From Ignavibacteria bacterium (lineage in GTDB: Bacteria > Bacteroidota > Ignavibacteria > Tepidaquicellales > OLB5): DNA of 64,000 nt. A program made the translations under genes and the position numbers. A model generated the notes under the pieces. It did no database searches, was not told the origin of the DNA, and saw nothing but the letters and a program-made list of their open reading frames with translations. Shown here one piece after another: positions 34,972 through 44,294 of the stretch; the stretch's first letter is position 1; each line of letters opens with the position of its first letter. Location of the stretch: contig JADZAP010000005.1 of the NCBI GenBank assembly GCA_020852705.1, positions 62,001 to 126,000 of the forward strand, given 5' to 3'.

Positions 34972-36057
34972 TTATTTCTTCAGAAAACTAGACGCAATGC
35001 TTGCAATATCAACTACATTACCAACAGAAGCCATGCTTTTGAGATTGGTTACATTTTTATTGCCAAAAAATCCTTTTTTTGGAGGTGCAACTATTCCAGT
35101 ACCTTCTTCAACTTCCCCTCCGTAACGGAATTTTTTATATCCCCACATCATAATTATAATACCAAATATGAATGCAAATACATACACCGCAAATGCTGCC
35201 TTTGCGCTATCTCCATCTCCAATTATGCCAAAAATTCCGAAGAATGTAATGAGATATGTACCAATTGCAGTGCCAAAAATTCCAATTACTGCCCGGTACA
35301 AATTATTGCCGGGTGCTTTGCCGTAACAAATTGATCCATCATCACCATCAACAACAACCTGATATGTTTTTCCCTGAAATATATAACGAACTACCCATAG
35401 AGGATAGTAAACTATTGAAACATTAGGTCTAACTAAATCATTATGCTGAAATGTAATTTGATCAACTCTTACAGAGTTTACTGCTTCTTCCACAAATTGT
35501 GATTTAGCAATATCGGTTACTTCTTTTTCTGAAGAAATAATGTTAAACATCATACCTTCTGATTGAAGATTCTCAAAATTTACCGGCAGCATTTCATCTC
35601 CCGCTAAATTTACCTTTCTTACACCAAGCTCAGCAACATCACAGGCGGCATAAGTTCTGTCATACTGTTTCTGTATCTTTTTTTCAACATCAACATAATA
35701 AGTGGTTGTTCTGCCGTTCACAGTTTGTGTTCTTCGCTCTTTGCCAAAAACCCACCCAATTACATCAGCTCTCACACGCCAGTATGGTATATAAACAAGA
35801 AATGCATCATCAAGCTTAGCAGTATTTTTTAAGCCGCGGGCTTTGGCAAATCCTTTGCCGAGCCAGTTGAACATATTTTGTATAGCAATATTTCGCTGTA
35901 CTTTTTTAACTACATTATATTTAATAACGCCTTCAACACCTTTTGTTAACAGCAGTGTTCCGCAATATTTGCAGTTAAAGCTTTTTATCCCTTCACGTAA
36001 ATCAAGCTCGCCTGCACATGCAGGACAAGTGATACCTTTTAATACTTTTTCAGCCAA
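34972..36057 (-). CDS. Membrane-anchored zinc-ribbon protein, YdjG-like
   Basis: A 361-residue protein: zinc ribbon at C11/C14/C29/C32 ('TCPACAGEL', 'CKYCGTLL'), then a cytoplasmic region with 'DDAFLVYIPYWRVRADVIGW' and 'VYYPLWVVRYIFQGKTYQVVVDG' (a repeated 'Y-x-P-x-W' element). Two membrane helices follow at about 260-320 and a charged tail of about 40 residues ends it. The ribbon-plus-two-helix plan resembles Bacillus YdjG, which works with the SPFH protein YdjI and PspA in membrane stress. Gene order (SPFH, ribbon, ribbon, ribbon) supports the comparison, but sequence identity was not measured. Confidence 0.7.
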   Translation of the reverse strand: MAEKVLKGITCPACAGELDLREGIKSFNCKYCGTLLLTKGVEGVIKYNVVKKVQRNIAIQNMFNWLGKGFAKARGLKNTAKLDDAFLVYIPYWRVRADVIGWVFGKERRTQTVNGRTTTYYVDVEKKIQKQYDRTYAACDVAELGVRKVNLAGDEMLPVNFENLQSEGMMFNIISSEKEVTDIAKSQFVEEAVNSVRVDQITFQHNDLVRPNVSIVYYPLWVVRYIFQGKTYQVVVDGDDGSICYGKAPGNNLYRAVIGIFGTAIGTYLITFFGIFGIIGDGDSAKAAFAVYVFAFIFGIIIMMWGYKKFRYGGEVEEGTGIVAPPKKGFFGNKNVTNLKSMASVGNVVDIASIASSFLKK

Positions 36058-36139
36058 TTAATTATTAATATTAAAATATTTTTGAAATTCTTATATCCGT
36101 ACGACTACGCCTTTTAGGCATGGGTTGTGATGATTTAAT

Positions 36140-36955
36140 TTAAACTTTCTTCGCTATAAAATATGCCATAATTATCAGAGGAACAGAAACAAGTCCGTAT
36201 GCAAATATCTTAAAAAATTCCGCCGTAAGTAATGCCTCTTCTGTACTGCTGTTTAAAACAAATCCAAGGACATAACAAATTATACTGGTTACAATAAACG
36301 CAGCAATGCTTAATCCAAACAATATCCTGAAAGGTGCTTCACTTTTTGCAGGATATACATTAGAGTAAACCTGCCCTGATGAAGCTTCCACTAAAGCAGT
36401 ATAGCTTTGCCCGGCAAATGAATATGTAAATTGGTAAAATGGAATATGAACTAAAGCAGCTTCTGTTACTGTATCTAAATTAACTCCGGAGCTTTGCAGC
36501 CAGGCTTTTGCTGAATCATAAAGAACATCAGGTTTCTTAATTTCATCTTCATTATATGTATTTTTCTCATAGAATTTAAGAGCACCTGCAGGTATTTGCA
36601 GTTTTTTTATTTCAGAAACTGATGTGCTTGCTGCGGGCTGCAGATAAATCTTATCACCTGAAGTATCTTTTGTCTTAAAATACCACACTGGGAAAAAATA
36701 GAACTCAGATTTTACAATCTGTGCTTTTTTATCTAGATCTTTAACAGTATGGTTTCCTGACATCCAGCGTTTTAAATTGCCTTCTGCTTCATTTGGCTTA
36801 AAATTAGAATTGATAAGATAATGGAATACTACTTTCCGTTTATCTAAAAATAACGCTGAGGCACAGAAGGGACACTCTATGAATGTTTCATCCTGCTGAA
36901 CGGTTACATCAGCACCGCATTGTGTACATTTTATCTGCATTTTAAATTCCGGCAA
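36140..36955 (-). CDS. Membrane-anchored zinc-ribbon protein, paralog
   Basis: A 271-residue protein: zinc ribbon at C10/C13/C28/C31 ('KCTQCGADV', 'CPFCASALF'), a cytoplasmic part with 'FYFFPVWYFKTKD' and 'VHIPFYQFTYSFAGQSYTALVE', and two C-terminal membrane helices (about 205-235 and 245-268). The 'P-(W/F)-(Y/W)...F-x-G-x-x-Y' element also occurs in the 361-residue neighbour, so the two are probably paralogs. It lies between that gene and the SPFH gene, same strand. Proposed role: scaffold for the SPFH protein at the inner membrane. Confidence 0.7.
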   Translation of the reverse strand: MPEFKMQIKCTQCGADVTVQQDETFIECPFCASALFLDKRKVVFHYLINSNFKPNEAEGNLKRWMSGNHTVKDLDKKAQIVKSEFYFFPVWYFKTKDTSGDKIYLQPAASTSVSEIKKLQIPAGALKFYEKNTYNEDEIKKPDVLYDSAKAWLQSSGVNLDTVTEAALVHIPFYQFTYSFAGQSYTALVEASSGQVYSNVYPAKSEAPFRILFGLSIAAFIVTSIICYVLGFVLNSSTEEALLTAEFFKIFAYGLVSVPLIIMAYFIAKKV

Positions 36956-37104
36956 AGTGAAGGTTTACTTCACTTAAATTGTAATCTTAAAAACTAAAAA
37001 TAATAAATGTTTTGAAAATTTGAAATGTATTATATTATTACTTTTACTAACAGTCATTCTAACAAAGGGTTAAGAGACTATTTCGAGTGAATCTTACAAA
37101 CAAA

Positions 37105-37130
37105 ACCCCTCTCTTATTAAGGAGAGGGGA
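37105..37130 (-). terminator. Hairpin after the SPFH gene
   Basis: CCCCTCTC/GAGAGGGG perfect stem with an eight-base loop. On the minus strand it is followed by TTTTGTTTG. It lies about 20 bases after the SPFH stop and may reduce read-through into the zinc-ribbon genes. Confidence 0.65.
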
Positions 37131-37148
37131 ATGGTTGTGATGAATAAA

Positions 37149-38159
37149 TTATAACTTTGAAAGCAGGTCTTTTTTCTTAGCATCAAATTCTTCCTGCGTT
37201 AGTGCACCTGCATCTTTTAGCTTTGCAAGTTTTTCAATTGTTGCAAGTACATCTTCCTGTGACTGCTGTACAGGGGGTGCCTGCTGATTATTTTGCTGTT
37301 GGTTTTGCGGTTGCTGCTGATTCATAGAGCCCATCATCATATTAGCCATTGTCATTCCGGCACCTAAACCTACACCAAGTCCTGCTGTTCCTCCGCCACC
37401 GGGATTTTCAGCTGCTTTTTCCATTGCCATTGCAGTTTTGAATTTCATGTATTGATCCAGATTTCCGATAGCGCCCATTGAACTTCTTTCGTTGATCTTT
37501 TCCTGTACTTCATCAGGCGGAACAATTCCGATGATTATTAAATCAGTAACTTCAATACCCATTGAATTGAAGAAATCTGTTACTTCACTCTTTATACCTG
37601 TTTCAATTTGTGGATAATATTGACCCAAATCAAATACTGTTTTCAGATTCTTTCCAAGTACTGTATTTAACCTTGATACAATTGAATCCCTTAAGTAATC
37701 TTCAATTTCGTTAGTCGTGTATTTACCCTGCGTACCAACAATTTCGTTAATAAAAAGCTGAGGGTCTTTTACTCTCATCGAAAATTTACCCGATGCTCTT
37801 AACTGAACAAATGAAAGCTCACTATCACGGAAGTTAATTGGAGATTTGGTTCCCCATTTAAGATCAATGAATTTCTTCATTGATACATAATAAACCTGTG
37901 CCTGAAATGGTGAGTTAAAACCAAATGGCAGTGAAAGCAGTTTTGTTAAAAATGGAATGTTGGCAGTTGTTAGAGTATGCCTTCCAGCACCAAATACATC
38001 AAGTGCTTTTCCGTCCTTATAGAATACTGCCGTTTGAGAGTCCTGAACAATAAGTTGTGCTCCCATTTTTATATCTGTTGAACCGGCTTGCGGTTCACGG
38101 TGTACCAGTTCTTTGCCCGATTCATCAAAAAACTGGATTATTTCTAATGCATTACCCAT
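37149..38159 (-). CDS. SPFH-domain protein with C-terminal SHOCT (YdjI/virion-core-like)
   Basis: A 336-residue protein. The N-terminal two thirds show the SPFH type once named 'virion core protein': '[31 protein letters not shown]', '[13 protein letters not shown]', '[15 protein letters not shown]' and '[19 protein letters not shown]' in overlapping parts. A Gly/Met-rich and a Gln/Asn-rich linker (about 240-300) leads to a SHOCT domain ('[26 protein letters not shown]'). No membrane helix of its own. Bacillus YdjI is the nearest relative I recognise. It heads the series of zinc-ribbon membrane proteins, which could recruit it to the membrane. Confidence 0.85.
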   Translation of the reverse strand: MGNALEIIQFFDESGKELVHREPQAGSTDIKMGAQLIVQDSQTAVFYKDGKALDVFGAGRHTLTTANIPFLTKLLSLPFGFNSPFQAQVYYVSMKKFIDLKWGTKSPINFRDSELSFVQLRASGKFSMRVKDPQLFINEIVGTQGKYTTNEIEDYLRDSIVSRLNTVLGKNLKTVFDLGQYYPQIETGIKSEVTDFFNSMGIEVTDLIIIGIVPPDEVQEKINERSSMGAIGNLDQYMKFKTAMAMEKAAENPGGGGTAGLGVGLGAGMTMANMMMGSMNQQQPQNQQQNNQQAPPVQQSQEDVLATIEKLAKLKDAGALTQEEFDAKKKDLLSKL

Positions 38160-38439
38160 TTTATTTGTTTCCTTCTATATTTATTAATTTATTTATGTAA
38201 AATTAATCATTTGTATTTTTAAATACAATTATAGAACTGTTATTTTTACAGATTGTTTCAGGAAAATTTTAGGTGATTGTTTCAGAATAAATACTCTAAA
38301 AGACTTTAAAACCTGCATTCCGCTTACTTTAAATTTTTAAAATCGTAATTTTATTGCAATTTAAATAAGCAGAATATTAAAAATTGATATTAATTTTAAA
38401 CATTTGTATTTTGCAAGGTTAAAAATCAAATATTTAAAG

Positions 38440-39861
38440 ATGGAAAATAAACATTCATTGGTACAAAGACTTGGACTTTTCACAGCAGTTACTATTGTAA
38501 TTGGCTCTATGATTGGTTCTGGTATCTTTAAAAAATCAGCTTCAATGTCAGGAGAGTTAGGTGCTCCTGGAATTGTACTTATTATCTGGCTTGTTGCGGG
38601 AATTGTAAGCTTAATAGGTGCTTTAACAAATGCTGAAGTTGCCGGTATTCTGCCAAGGGCAGGAGGTCAATATGTTTATTTCCGTGAAATGTATGGTAAT
38701 TTTTCTGCTTATTTGTATGGCTGGGCAATATTTGCAGTGATACAAACCGGTTCTATTGCCTCAATTGCCTATGTATTCAGCGGTTACTTTGAATATTTTT
38801 TCCCTGCACCGCAACTCTCTTCAGGATGGGAAGCATGGGGTTTTTCTTTGAAATGGGGTGAACAGGTTATCCTTGATCTTTATCCGCTTAAAGATATCGG
38901 ATTAAAAATGATGACAATTCTGCTCATTATGTTTCTTTCTACGGTCAATTACTTTGGAGTAATGTTTGGGGGGGTTGTTCAGAATATTTTTACAATATTA
39001 AAGAATATAGCAATTGCTTTTATAGTGGTTCTTGCACTAACTGCAGGTGCTGGCTCTGCTGCAAATTTTTCGCCTTTTGTTAATTCAGCATTCCAATATC
39101 CTACAGGCAGTTTGATTGGCGGAATTGTACTGGCTTTAAGCGGTGCATTTTGGGCTTATGACGGATGGAATAATATTACTTATCTGGGTGGTGAGGTAAA
39201 AAATCCACAGCGTAATATTCCTAAAGCTATGATCTTCGGAATGTCATTTGTCATTATAGTATATCTGCTGGTTAATCTTGCATATTTTTATGTTTTACCT
39301 GTTGATGTAATGAAGGGTTCATCTTTTGTTGCAGCTGATGTAATGAAACATGCCGTTGGGCAGTGGGGTGGAGTTTTTGTTTCAATTGCTGTACTAATTT
39401 CAACCTTTGGTACAACCAACGGTACTATACTTGTCAGTGCCAGAGTTTATTACGCAATGGCCAAAGATGGTTTGTTTTTCCGCAAACTAGAAGATGTTCA
39501 TCACAAATATAAAACTCCCGGAACATCTATTATAATTCAGGGAATATGGGCAAGCTTAATTACTATGACAGGTACTTTTGATCAGCTTACAGATATGCTG
39601 ATATTTGTTTCGTGGATCTTCTACGGTCTGGGTGCTTATGGTGTATTTGTACTTCGCAAAAAAATGCCTAATGCAGAGCGTCCTTACAAAGCATTTGGAT
39701 ACCCAATACTTCCGGGTTTATTTGTAATATTTTCAGCATTTTTTGTGGGATTCAGCATTTGGTATAATGTAAGAAATGCTGTGTTTGGTTTATTGCTGGT
39801 TGCAATAGGTATTCCGCTATACTTTTATTTTAAAAAACAGAATGGTGCCGGTAAAGTATAG
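38440..39861 (+). CDS. Amino-acid permease, APC superfamily
   Basis: A protein of about 473 residues (start taken at the ATG at 38440, MENKHSLVQRLGLFTA; the ORF track adds 12 residues). Twelve membrane helices are predicted. Helix 1 has the substrate motif 'VIGSMIGSGIFKKSA'; 'RAGGQYVYFREMYG' and 'FWAYDGWNNITYLGGEVKNP' are typical of the LAT/serine-threonine exchanger branch of APC transporters. The substrate is probably a neutral amino acid. It stands alone, convergent with the dnaJ-like gene 24 bases downstream. Confidence 0.88.
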   Translation: MENKHSLVQRLGLFTAVTIVIGSMIGSGIFKKSASMSGELGAPGIVLIIWLVAGIVSLIGALTNAEVAGILPRAGGQYVYFREMYGNFSAYLYGWAIFAVIQTGSIASIAYVFSGYFEYFFPAPQLSSGWEAWGFSLKWGEQVILDLYPLKDIGLKMMTILLIMFLSTVNYFGVMFGGVVQNIFTILKNIAIAFIVVLALTAGAGSAANFSPFVNSAFQYPTGSLIGGIVLALSGAFWAYDGWNNITYLGGEVKNPQRNIPKAMIFGMSFVIIVYLLVNLAYFYVLPVDVMKGSSFVAADVMKHAVGQWGGVFVSIAVLISTFGTTNGTILVSARVYYAMAKDGLFFRKLEDVHHKYKTPGTSIIIQGIWASLITMTGTFDQLTDMLIFVSWIFYGLGAYGVFVLRKKMPNAERPYKAFGYPILPGLFVIFSAFFVGFSIWYNVRNAVFGLLLVAIGIPLYFYFKKQNGAGKV

Positions 39862-39885
39862 TTGTTTTAGAAAATGCAGGTAAGA

Positions 39886-40842
39886 TTACTTCCTCATATC
39901 ACGTAACTTTTCAAACAATCTTTTTTCTTCAGAAGAGAGGTCTTTTGGTGTTTGAATGTTAATTTTAACAAAAAGATCGCCATAAACCGAATCATTTCCG
40001 TATTTAGGCATACCAAGACCGGTTAACTTTAATGTTTTTCCGCTTGATGTTCCTTCAGGAATTGAAATTTTAATTTTACCTTTTAAAGTATTTACTTCCG
40101 GCTTTCCCCCAAGTATAGCAGTATAAATATCTATTGGCATGTCCATATAAAGGTCATCATCAATTCTGTTATATAATGAGTGCTTCTGTATTTTTAAAGT
40201 AAGAAAAAGATCACCGTTTGCTCCGTTCTTATTCCCGGGATAACCTTTCCCTGAGAGTTTAAGCAATTGATTGTCATAAGCACCTTTTTTAATTTTTAGT
40301 TTAATGGTTTGACCATTAAGATCAAAAAATTTTTCTGCACCATTATATGCTTCTTCCAATGAAATTGGAAGCTCTGCTTGCATATCTTCACCTTTTATTT
40401 GCTGTCTGCTTCGGCTTTTAGAGCGTTTTGATTGACTTGTAAATCCGGAGCCTCCAAAAAATGCTTCAAAAAAATCAGAAAAACCTCCGCTTCCTTTTCC
40501 AAATGCACTTCCAAAATCGCCAAAATCTGTATAATATGTTTGTCCGCCCTGATTTCCGTTATATTGCTGCTGATATTTGCCCCAATCAAAACCACCTTGG
40601 CCCTGGCTGTGCTGATAACTGTTCCAATTGCTTCCTAATTCATCGTAGCGCTTTCTTTTTTCAGGATCACTTAATACTTCATTGGCTTCATTTGCTTCCT
40701 TAAATTTTGCTTCAGCATTTTTATCACCCGGATTTTTATCAGGATGATATTTTAATGCAAGTTTTCTGAATGCCTTTTTTATTTCATCTTGACTTGCTGA
40801 TTTGGATACACCAAGTATTTTATAATAATCTTTGTATTCCAT
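39886..40842 (-). CDS. DnaJ-family co-chaperone, CbpA type
   Basis: A 318-residue protein: J domain at 1-70 with the HPD motif ('[19 protein letters not shown]'), a Gly/Phe-rich stretch with Gln (about 75-150), then two C-terminal substrate-binding domains. The cysteine-rich zinc domain of DnaJ is absent, so it is a class II/CbpA-type partner of DnaK that stimulates its ATPase and delivers clients. Start [20 protein letters not shown] is canonical. It is followed by the convergent permease gene. Confidence 0.92.
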   Translation of the reverse strand: MEYKDYYKILGVSKSASQDEIKKAFRKLALKYHPDKNPGDKNAEAKFKEANEANEVLSDPEKRKRYDELGSNWNSYQHSQGQGGFDWGKYQQQYNGNQGGQTYYTDFGDFGSAFGKGSGGFSDFFEAFFGGSGFTSQSKRSKSRSRQQIKGEDMQAELPISLEEAYNGAEKFFDLNGQTIKLKIKKGAYDNQLLKLSGKGYPGNKNGANGDLFLTLKIQKHSLYNRIDDDLYMDMPIDIYTAILGGKPEVNTLKGKIKISIPEGTSSGKTLKLTGLGMPKYGNDSVYGDLFVKINIQTPKDLSSEEKRLFEKLRDMRK

Positions 40843-40889
40843 AAATTAGTTTACTATATAATAGTATATATGCTGTGATGTATTTTATT

Positions 40890-41342
40890 TTATATTGAAT
40901 CTGATCGCCATAAAAAGAATGAATGAAAATCATCTTTTATCCATCCTGTTTTTTTATATAAGTTCATAGCTGCGTGATTATCATTTTGTGTTTCAAGTAT
41001 CATACCTGCTGCTCCGGTTTCTTTTATATGATCCTTGCTCCTGTTGATTAATTTACTTGCAATACCTTTTTTACGGGCAGTAATATCAACATACAGATCA
41101 TTTAGTATCCACATTTTTCTCATTCCCACTGATGTAAATATTGGGTAAAGCTGAACAAATCCCAGCCCGTTATTATCATCATCAATTGCAACGTAAATTG
41201 CTGATTCATTATTTCTTATTCTTTCGCTAATGAATTTTACGGCTCCATCTAAATCAGATTCCTGATCATAAAATACTCTGTAATCATTAAAAAGTTTTGC
41301 AGTTTGCTCTATCTCGTTGTTTGACGCTTTAATTATTTTCAT
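40890..41342 (-). CDS. GNAT-family N-acetyltransferase
   Basis: A 150-residue protein with the acetyl-CoA loop 'ITARKKGIASKLINRSKDHI' (R/Q-x-x-G-x-A) and the C-terminal 'ETQNDNHAAMNLYKKTGWIKDD' of GNAT enzymes. 'WILNDLYVDI' is the preceding beta strand. The acceptor is unknown: a small molecule, an antibiotic or a protein N-terminus are all possible. It lies just upstream of cbpA on the minus strand, with no visible functional link. Confidence 0.85.
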   Translation of the reverse strand: MKIIKASNNEIEQTAKLFNDYRVFYDQESDLDGAVKFISERIRNNESAIYVAIDDDNNGLGFVQLYPIFTSVGMRKMWILNDLYVDITARKKGIASKLINRSKDHIKETGAAGMILETQNDNHAAMNLYKKTGWIKDDFHSFFLWRSDSI

Positions 41343-41443
41343 TCTAATATAAAAAAATATATTATCAGTCTTAAATTAATTGCCGTATATAAATAAATGC
41401 ATTAATAATTTTTGTTTTAAAAAAAATCTAACATTATTACATA

Positions 41444-42421
41444 TTAAAACTGTGCTGCTATTAAAGACATATTGAAAATATCAGTTGCTCTGCATCCGCG
41501 GCTTAAATCCATAACCGGTTTTGCCAAACCCTGTACAATTGGTCCTGTTGCTATAGCTCCGCCAATTCTTTCGGCAATTTTATATGCTATGTTGCCTGAA
41601 TTCAGATCAGGAAAAATAAAAACATTTGCATTTCCCTTAAGTCTGCCTTCAGGATCTTTTCTTTTTGCAACTTCCGGTATAAAAGCTGTGTCAAACTGCA
41701 ATTCACCATCGCAAAATAGATTGGGTTCGCGTTTTCGTGTTAAACGCAATGCTTCCGATACCTTCTCAATTGTTATATCTTTTGCACTTCCTTTGGTAGA
41801 AAAACTTAGAAATGCAGTTCTTGGTATCTTGCCTGTTAGCTTAAAGTAATTTTTTGAACTTTGTATTGCAATTTCGCACAATTGCTGAGCAGTTGGATTT
41901 GGAAGTACACCGCAATCAGCAAAAGCTAATGTTTTACCGGAAAATTTATTATGTTTTGGAAAACTCAAAAGGAAAAATGATGATACTGTTTTATTCCCTT
42001 TTTTTAGCCCAACAATTTGAATAGCAGTTTTTAAAACCATACCGGTTGAATAAACGCTCCCCGAAACAACAGCATCCGCATATTTATTTACAAGAAGCAT
42101 ACAAGCAAAATGCAATGGATCAGTTAATCTTCTTTCAGCTTCTTTCAGATTTAATAAAGGTTCTTTATTTTTTCTTTTTTTAAAGTATTCGGCTGCAAAC
42201 TGTTTAGAAAAATTTACATCAATTATATCAATATTTTTATTCCCCTTAATCTTTATAGATTTTCCGGTATCTATCAATATTATTTTTGCTATTTGCTTTT
42301 TGGTAATTAACTTTGCTGCCTCAATAACTCTTTCATCATAAGATTCAGGCAGAATTAAAGTTTTATGTTTTTTTCTGGATGCGTGCTCAAGTTTTTTAAT
42401 AATATCCAAAGTATTAAACAA
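41444..42421 (-). CDS. pta: Phosphate acetyltransferase
   Basis: A 325-residue protein covering only the catalytic PTA/PTB domain: 'ILPESYDERVIEAAKLI' at the start, 'GSVYSTGMVLKTAIQIVG', 'FADCGVLPNPTAQQLCEIA', 'SFSTKGSA' and 'NVFIFPDLNSGNIAYKIAERIGGAIATGPIVQGLAKPV' (in overlapping parts). It makes acetyl-phosphate from acetyl-CoA, or the reverse. The length fits the short, single-domain Pta of Gram-positive and many other bacteria. No acetate kinase gene is next to it; mnmA precedes it by ten bases. Confidence 0.92.
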   Translation of the reverse strand: MFNTLDIIKKLEHASRKKHKTLILPESYDERVIEAAKLITKKQIAKIILIDTGKSIKIKGNKNIDIIDVNFSKQFAAEYFKKRKNKEPLLNLKEAERRLTDPLHFACMLLVNKYADAVVSGSVYSTGMVLKTAIQIVGLKKGNKTVSSFFLLSFPKHNKFSGKTLAFADCGVLPNPTAQQLCEIAIQSSKNYFKLTGKIPRTAFLSFSTKGSAKDITIEKVSEALRLTRKREPNLFCDGELQFDTAFIPEVAKRKDPEGRLKGNANVFIFPDLNSGNIAYKIAERIGGAIATGPIVQGLAKPVMDLSRGCRATDIFNMSLIAAQF

Positions 42422-42431
42422 ATCTAATTTA

Positions 42432-43526
42432 TTAATTTAAAATTTGCTGTATAATTCCGCCACCAATAACATCATCACCATCATAAAATACCGCTGATTG
42501 ACCCGGAGTTATTGCTTTCTTAGGGTATTTAAACTCTGTTTTAATTAAATCATCATTAATCTGCTCAATCAATGCTGGTGAGCCCGGGTCTTTATATCTT
42601 ATCTTTACTGTTGCTTCCATTGGCTTATTAATTTTGGCAGTTTTCTGCAGATTAATTTCTTTGCATGTAAAACCGTAGTGAAATAAACCCTTCTCATCAT
42701 CTACGTAAATCAAATTATTTTCTGCATCAATTTTCGAAACATAAACGGGTTTTCCAAGAGAAATTTCAAGTCCGCGTCTTTGACCAATAGTGTAATTTAT
42801 GTACCCTTTGTGCCTGCCAATCTTTTTATTGTGATAAATAATATCTCCGCCTTCTATAGCATGTTTTAACTCAGGCATTCTGAGTTGAATCAATTTTCTG
42901 TAATCATCATTGGGTACAAAACATATTTCCTGTGAATCAGGAATGTTTGCGGATTTTAAACCAAGTTCGGAGGCAATTTCTCTAATCTCAGACTTTTTAA
43001 AATCTCCCAGCGGAAATAATGTTTTGCTAATTGCAAATTGTGAAAGCTGCCAAAGTGCATAAGACTGATCTTTTGAAAGGTCATTTGCCTTACTGATATA
43101 ATGACGTTCATTTTTGGAATATGCTTTTGCATAATGACCGGTTGCAATATAATCAGCTCCAAGTTCAATGGCTTTATCAAGCAAAACACCCCATTTTATA
43201 ACCTTATTGCAAAGCACGCATGGGTTAGGTGTATTTCCTTTAATATATTCCTCAATAAAATTATTAATAACAGTTTCATTGAATTTACCTGTAAAATCCA
43301 TAGTGTAATGGGGAAAACCTAATTGTAATGCGGCATTTCTGGCACTGTAAATTGTTTCCAAAGAACAGCAGCCGGAATCCCTTTCGGGAATGTCATCATA
43401 ACCCCAGGTTTTCATTGTAACCCCGATTAGACTATAACCCTGTTTCTTTAACATATACGCAGCAACAGAAGAATCAACCCCTCCGCTCATAGCTACAAGT
43501 ACTGTTTTCTTTGATTTTTTGGTCAT
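42432..43526 (-). CDS. mnmA: tRNA-specific 2-thiouridylase MnmA
   Basis: A 364-residue PP-loop enzyme that thiolates the wobble uridine of tRNA-Lys, -Glu and -Gln. 'VAMSGGVDSSVAAYML' (about 12-27) is the ATP-binding P-loop. The catalytic cysteines are in 'GNTPNPCVLCNKVIKWG' and 'DSQEICFVPNDDY'. 'TGHYAKAY' and 'YTIGQRRGLEI' are further family motifs. It carries the extra 'GCCSLETIYSARN' found in the longer bacterial form. Upstream of pta on the same strand, with which it is probably co-transcribed. Confidence 0.95.
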   Translation of the reverse strand: MTKKSKKTVLVAMSGGVDSSVAAYMLKKQGYSLIGVTMKTWGYDDIPERDSGCCSLETIYSARNAALQLGFPHYTMDFTGKFNETVINNFIEEYIKGNTPNPCVLCNKVIKWGVLLDKAIELGADYIATGHYAKAYSKNERHYISKANDLSKDQSYALWQLSQFAISKTLFPLGDFKKSEIREIASELGLKSANIPDSQEICFVPNDDYRKLIQLRMPELKHAIEGGDIIYHNKKIGRHKGYINYTIGQRRGLEISLGKPVYVSKIDAENNLIYVDDEKGLFHYGFTCKEINLQKTAKINKPMEATVKIRYKDPGSPALIEQINDDLIKTEFKYPKKAITPGQSAVFYDGDDVIGGGIIQQILN

Positions 43527-43575
43527 TTATGCAAAATACCTATATTTTATTAACTAAAAAAGATGAAAAATATGG

Positions 43576-43606
43576 TTGGAATTTGTTTTTAAAATCTCTA
43601 TATTTG
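43576..43606 (+). promoter_or_regulatory. Bacteroidota-type promoter for the lysine-repeat gene
   Basis: TTG (43576-43578), exactly 20 bases, then TATATTTG (43599-43606), 41 bases before the ATG at 43648. A GGGGGG tract close to the start may act as the ribosome site. Confidence 0.65.
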
Positions 43607-43647
43607 TTTTGATTTATTAACTATAATGCTCGAAAGGGGGGTATTAA

Positions 43648-44121
43648 ATGACCAAAAGAACATTTCTCGTATGGGCAATGATCCTGATTTTTGGTATAGC
43701 CAGCCTGCCTGCTATAGGATTTTCTGCTGAAAGCAAGCAAACCGGTAATACCGAATTAACCAAAAAGAAAAAACCCAAGAAGAAATCTTCGAGAAAAACC
43801 AAAAAATCTTTAAAGAAAAAGAAAGGTTCAAAGAAGAAGTATTCAAGCGGTAAAAAGAAGTACTCTAAAAAGAAAAAATATTCTAAAAAGAAAAAGTACT
43901 CTAAAAAGAAAAAATACTCTAAGAGGAAAAAACACTCAAAGAGGAAAAAGAGCTATAAGAAAAAATATTATGCTCCAAAAACCAACAGCAGCAACGTTGA
44001 ATACCGCAATTATAAAAGATCTGATGAATCCCAAAACAGCGGGAACAATGAAGTGAATATTGAAAAAATTGCTCCTTCTAAAGAAATAAAAAAAGAACCT
44101 AAAAAAGAAGGTGAAAAATAA
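43648..44121 (+). CDS. Exported polylysine-repeat protein
   Basis: A 157-residue protein with a clear signal peptide (FLVWAMILIFGIASLPAIGFSAES). Residues about 30-115 are an extremely basic tract of KKKxS/KKKKYS repeats, followed by a mixed tail with 'NNEVNIEKIAPSKEIKKEPKKEG'. The composition recalls histone H1-like or eukaryote-like basic tails, but the signal peptide argues for the periplasm or outer surface, where it could bind lipid A phosphates, peptidoglycan, polysaccharide or extracellular DNA. It has its own promoter and terminator. No family is recognised. Confidence 0.7.
   Translation: MTKRTFLVWAMILIFGIASLPAIGFSAESKQTGNTELTKKKKPKKKSSRKTKKSLKKKKGSKKKYSSGKKKYSKKKKYSKKKKYSKKKKYSKRKKHSKRKKSYKKKYYAPKTNSSNVEYRNYKRSDESQNSGNNEVNIEKIAPSKEIKKEPKKEGEK
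43852..43953 (+). repeat. 18-base tandem repeat within the lysine-rich gene
   Basis: About five and a half units of AAAAAGAAAAAGTACTCT and variants, each coding KKKKYS (later units RKKHS). Third-position changes such as TACTCT/TATTCT show that the array has existed long enough to drift. The first unit is one codon shorter. Confidence 0.85.
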
Positions 44122-44136
44122 TTAAACGAAGTAATT

Positions 44137-44169
44137 AAACCCCGTAAGTATAAACTTACGGGGTTTTTT
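44137..44169 (+). terminator. Terminator after the lysine-repeat gene
   Basis: AACCCCGTAAGT/ACTTACGGGGTT perfect 12-base stem with a four-base loop, followed by TTTTTG. It lies 16 bases after the stop. Confidence 0.9.
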
Positions 44170-44294
44170 GTTATATCTAATCTTAATTATAAAAATTAAG
44201 CAATGTAATATATTTGCATTTATTATTTATTTAAAATTCCTGATAATTGTTAATAAATATAAATTTATCTATACATAAAAATGAGGAATGATAT

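Noticed and set aside
41472-41849. 125-residue plus-strand ORF inside pta
   Set aside because: Antisense to conserved phosphate acetyltransferase motifs.
43852-43953. Regular repeats that might suggest a CRISPR array
   Set aside because: The 18-base units are contiguous, in frame and code KKKKYS; there are no spacers or cas genes.
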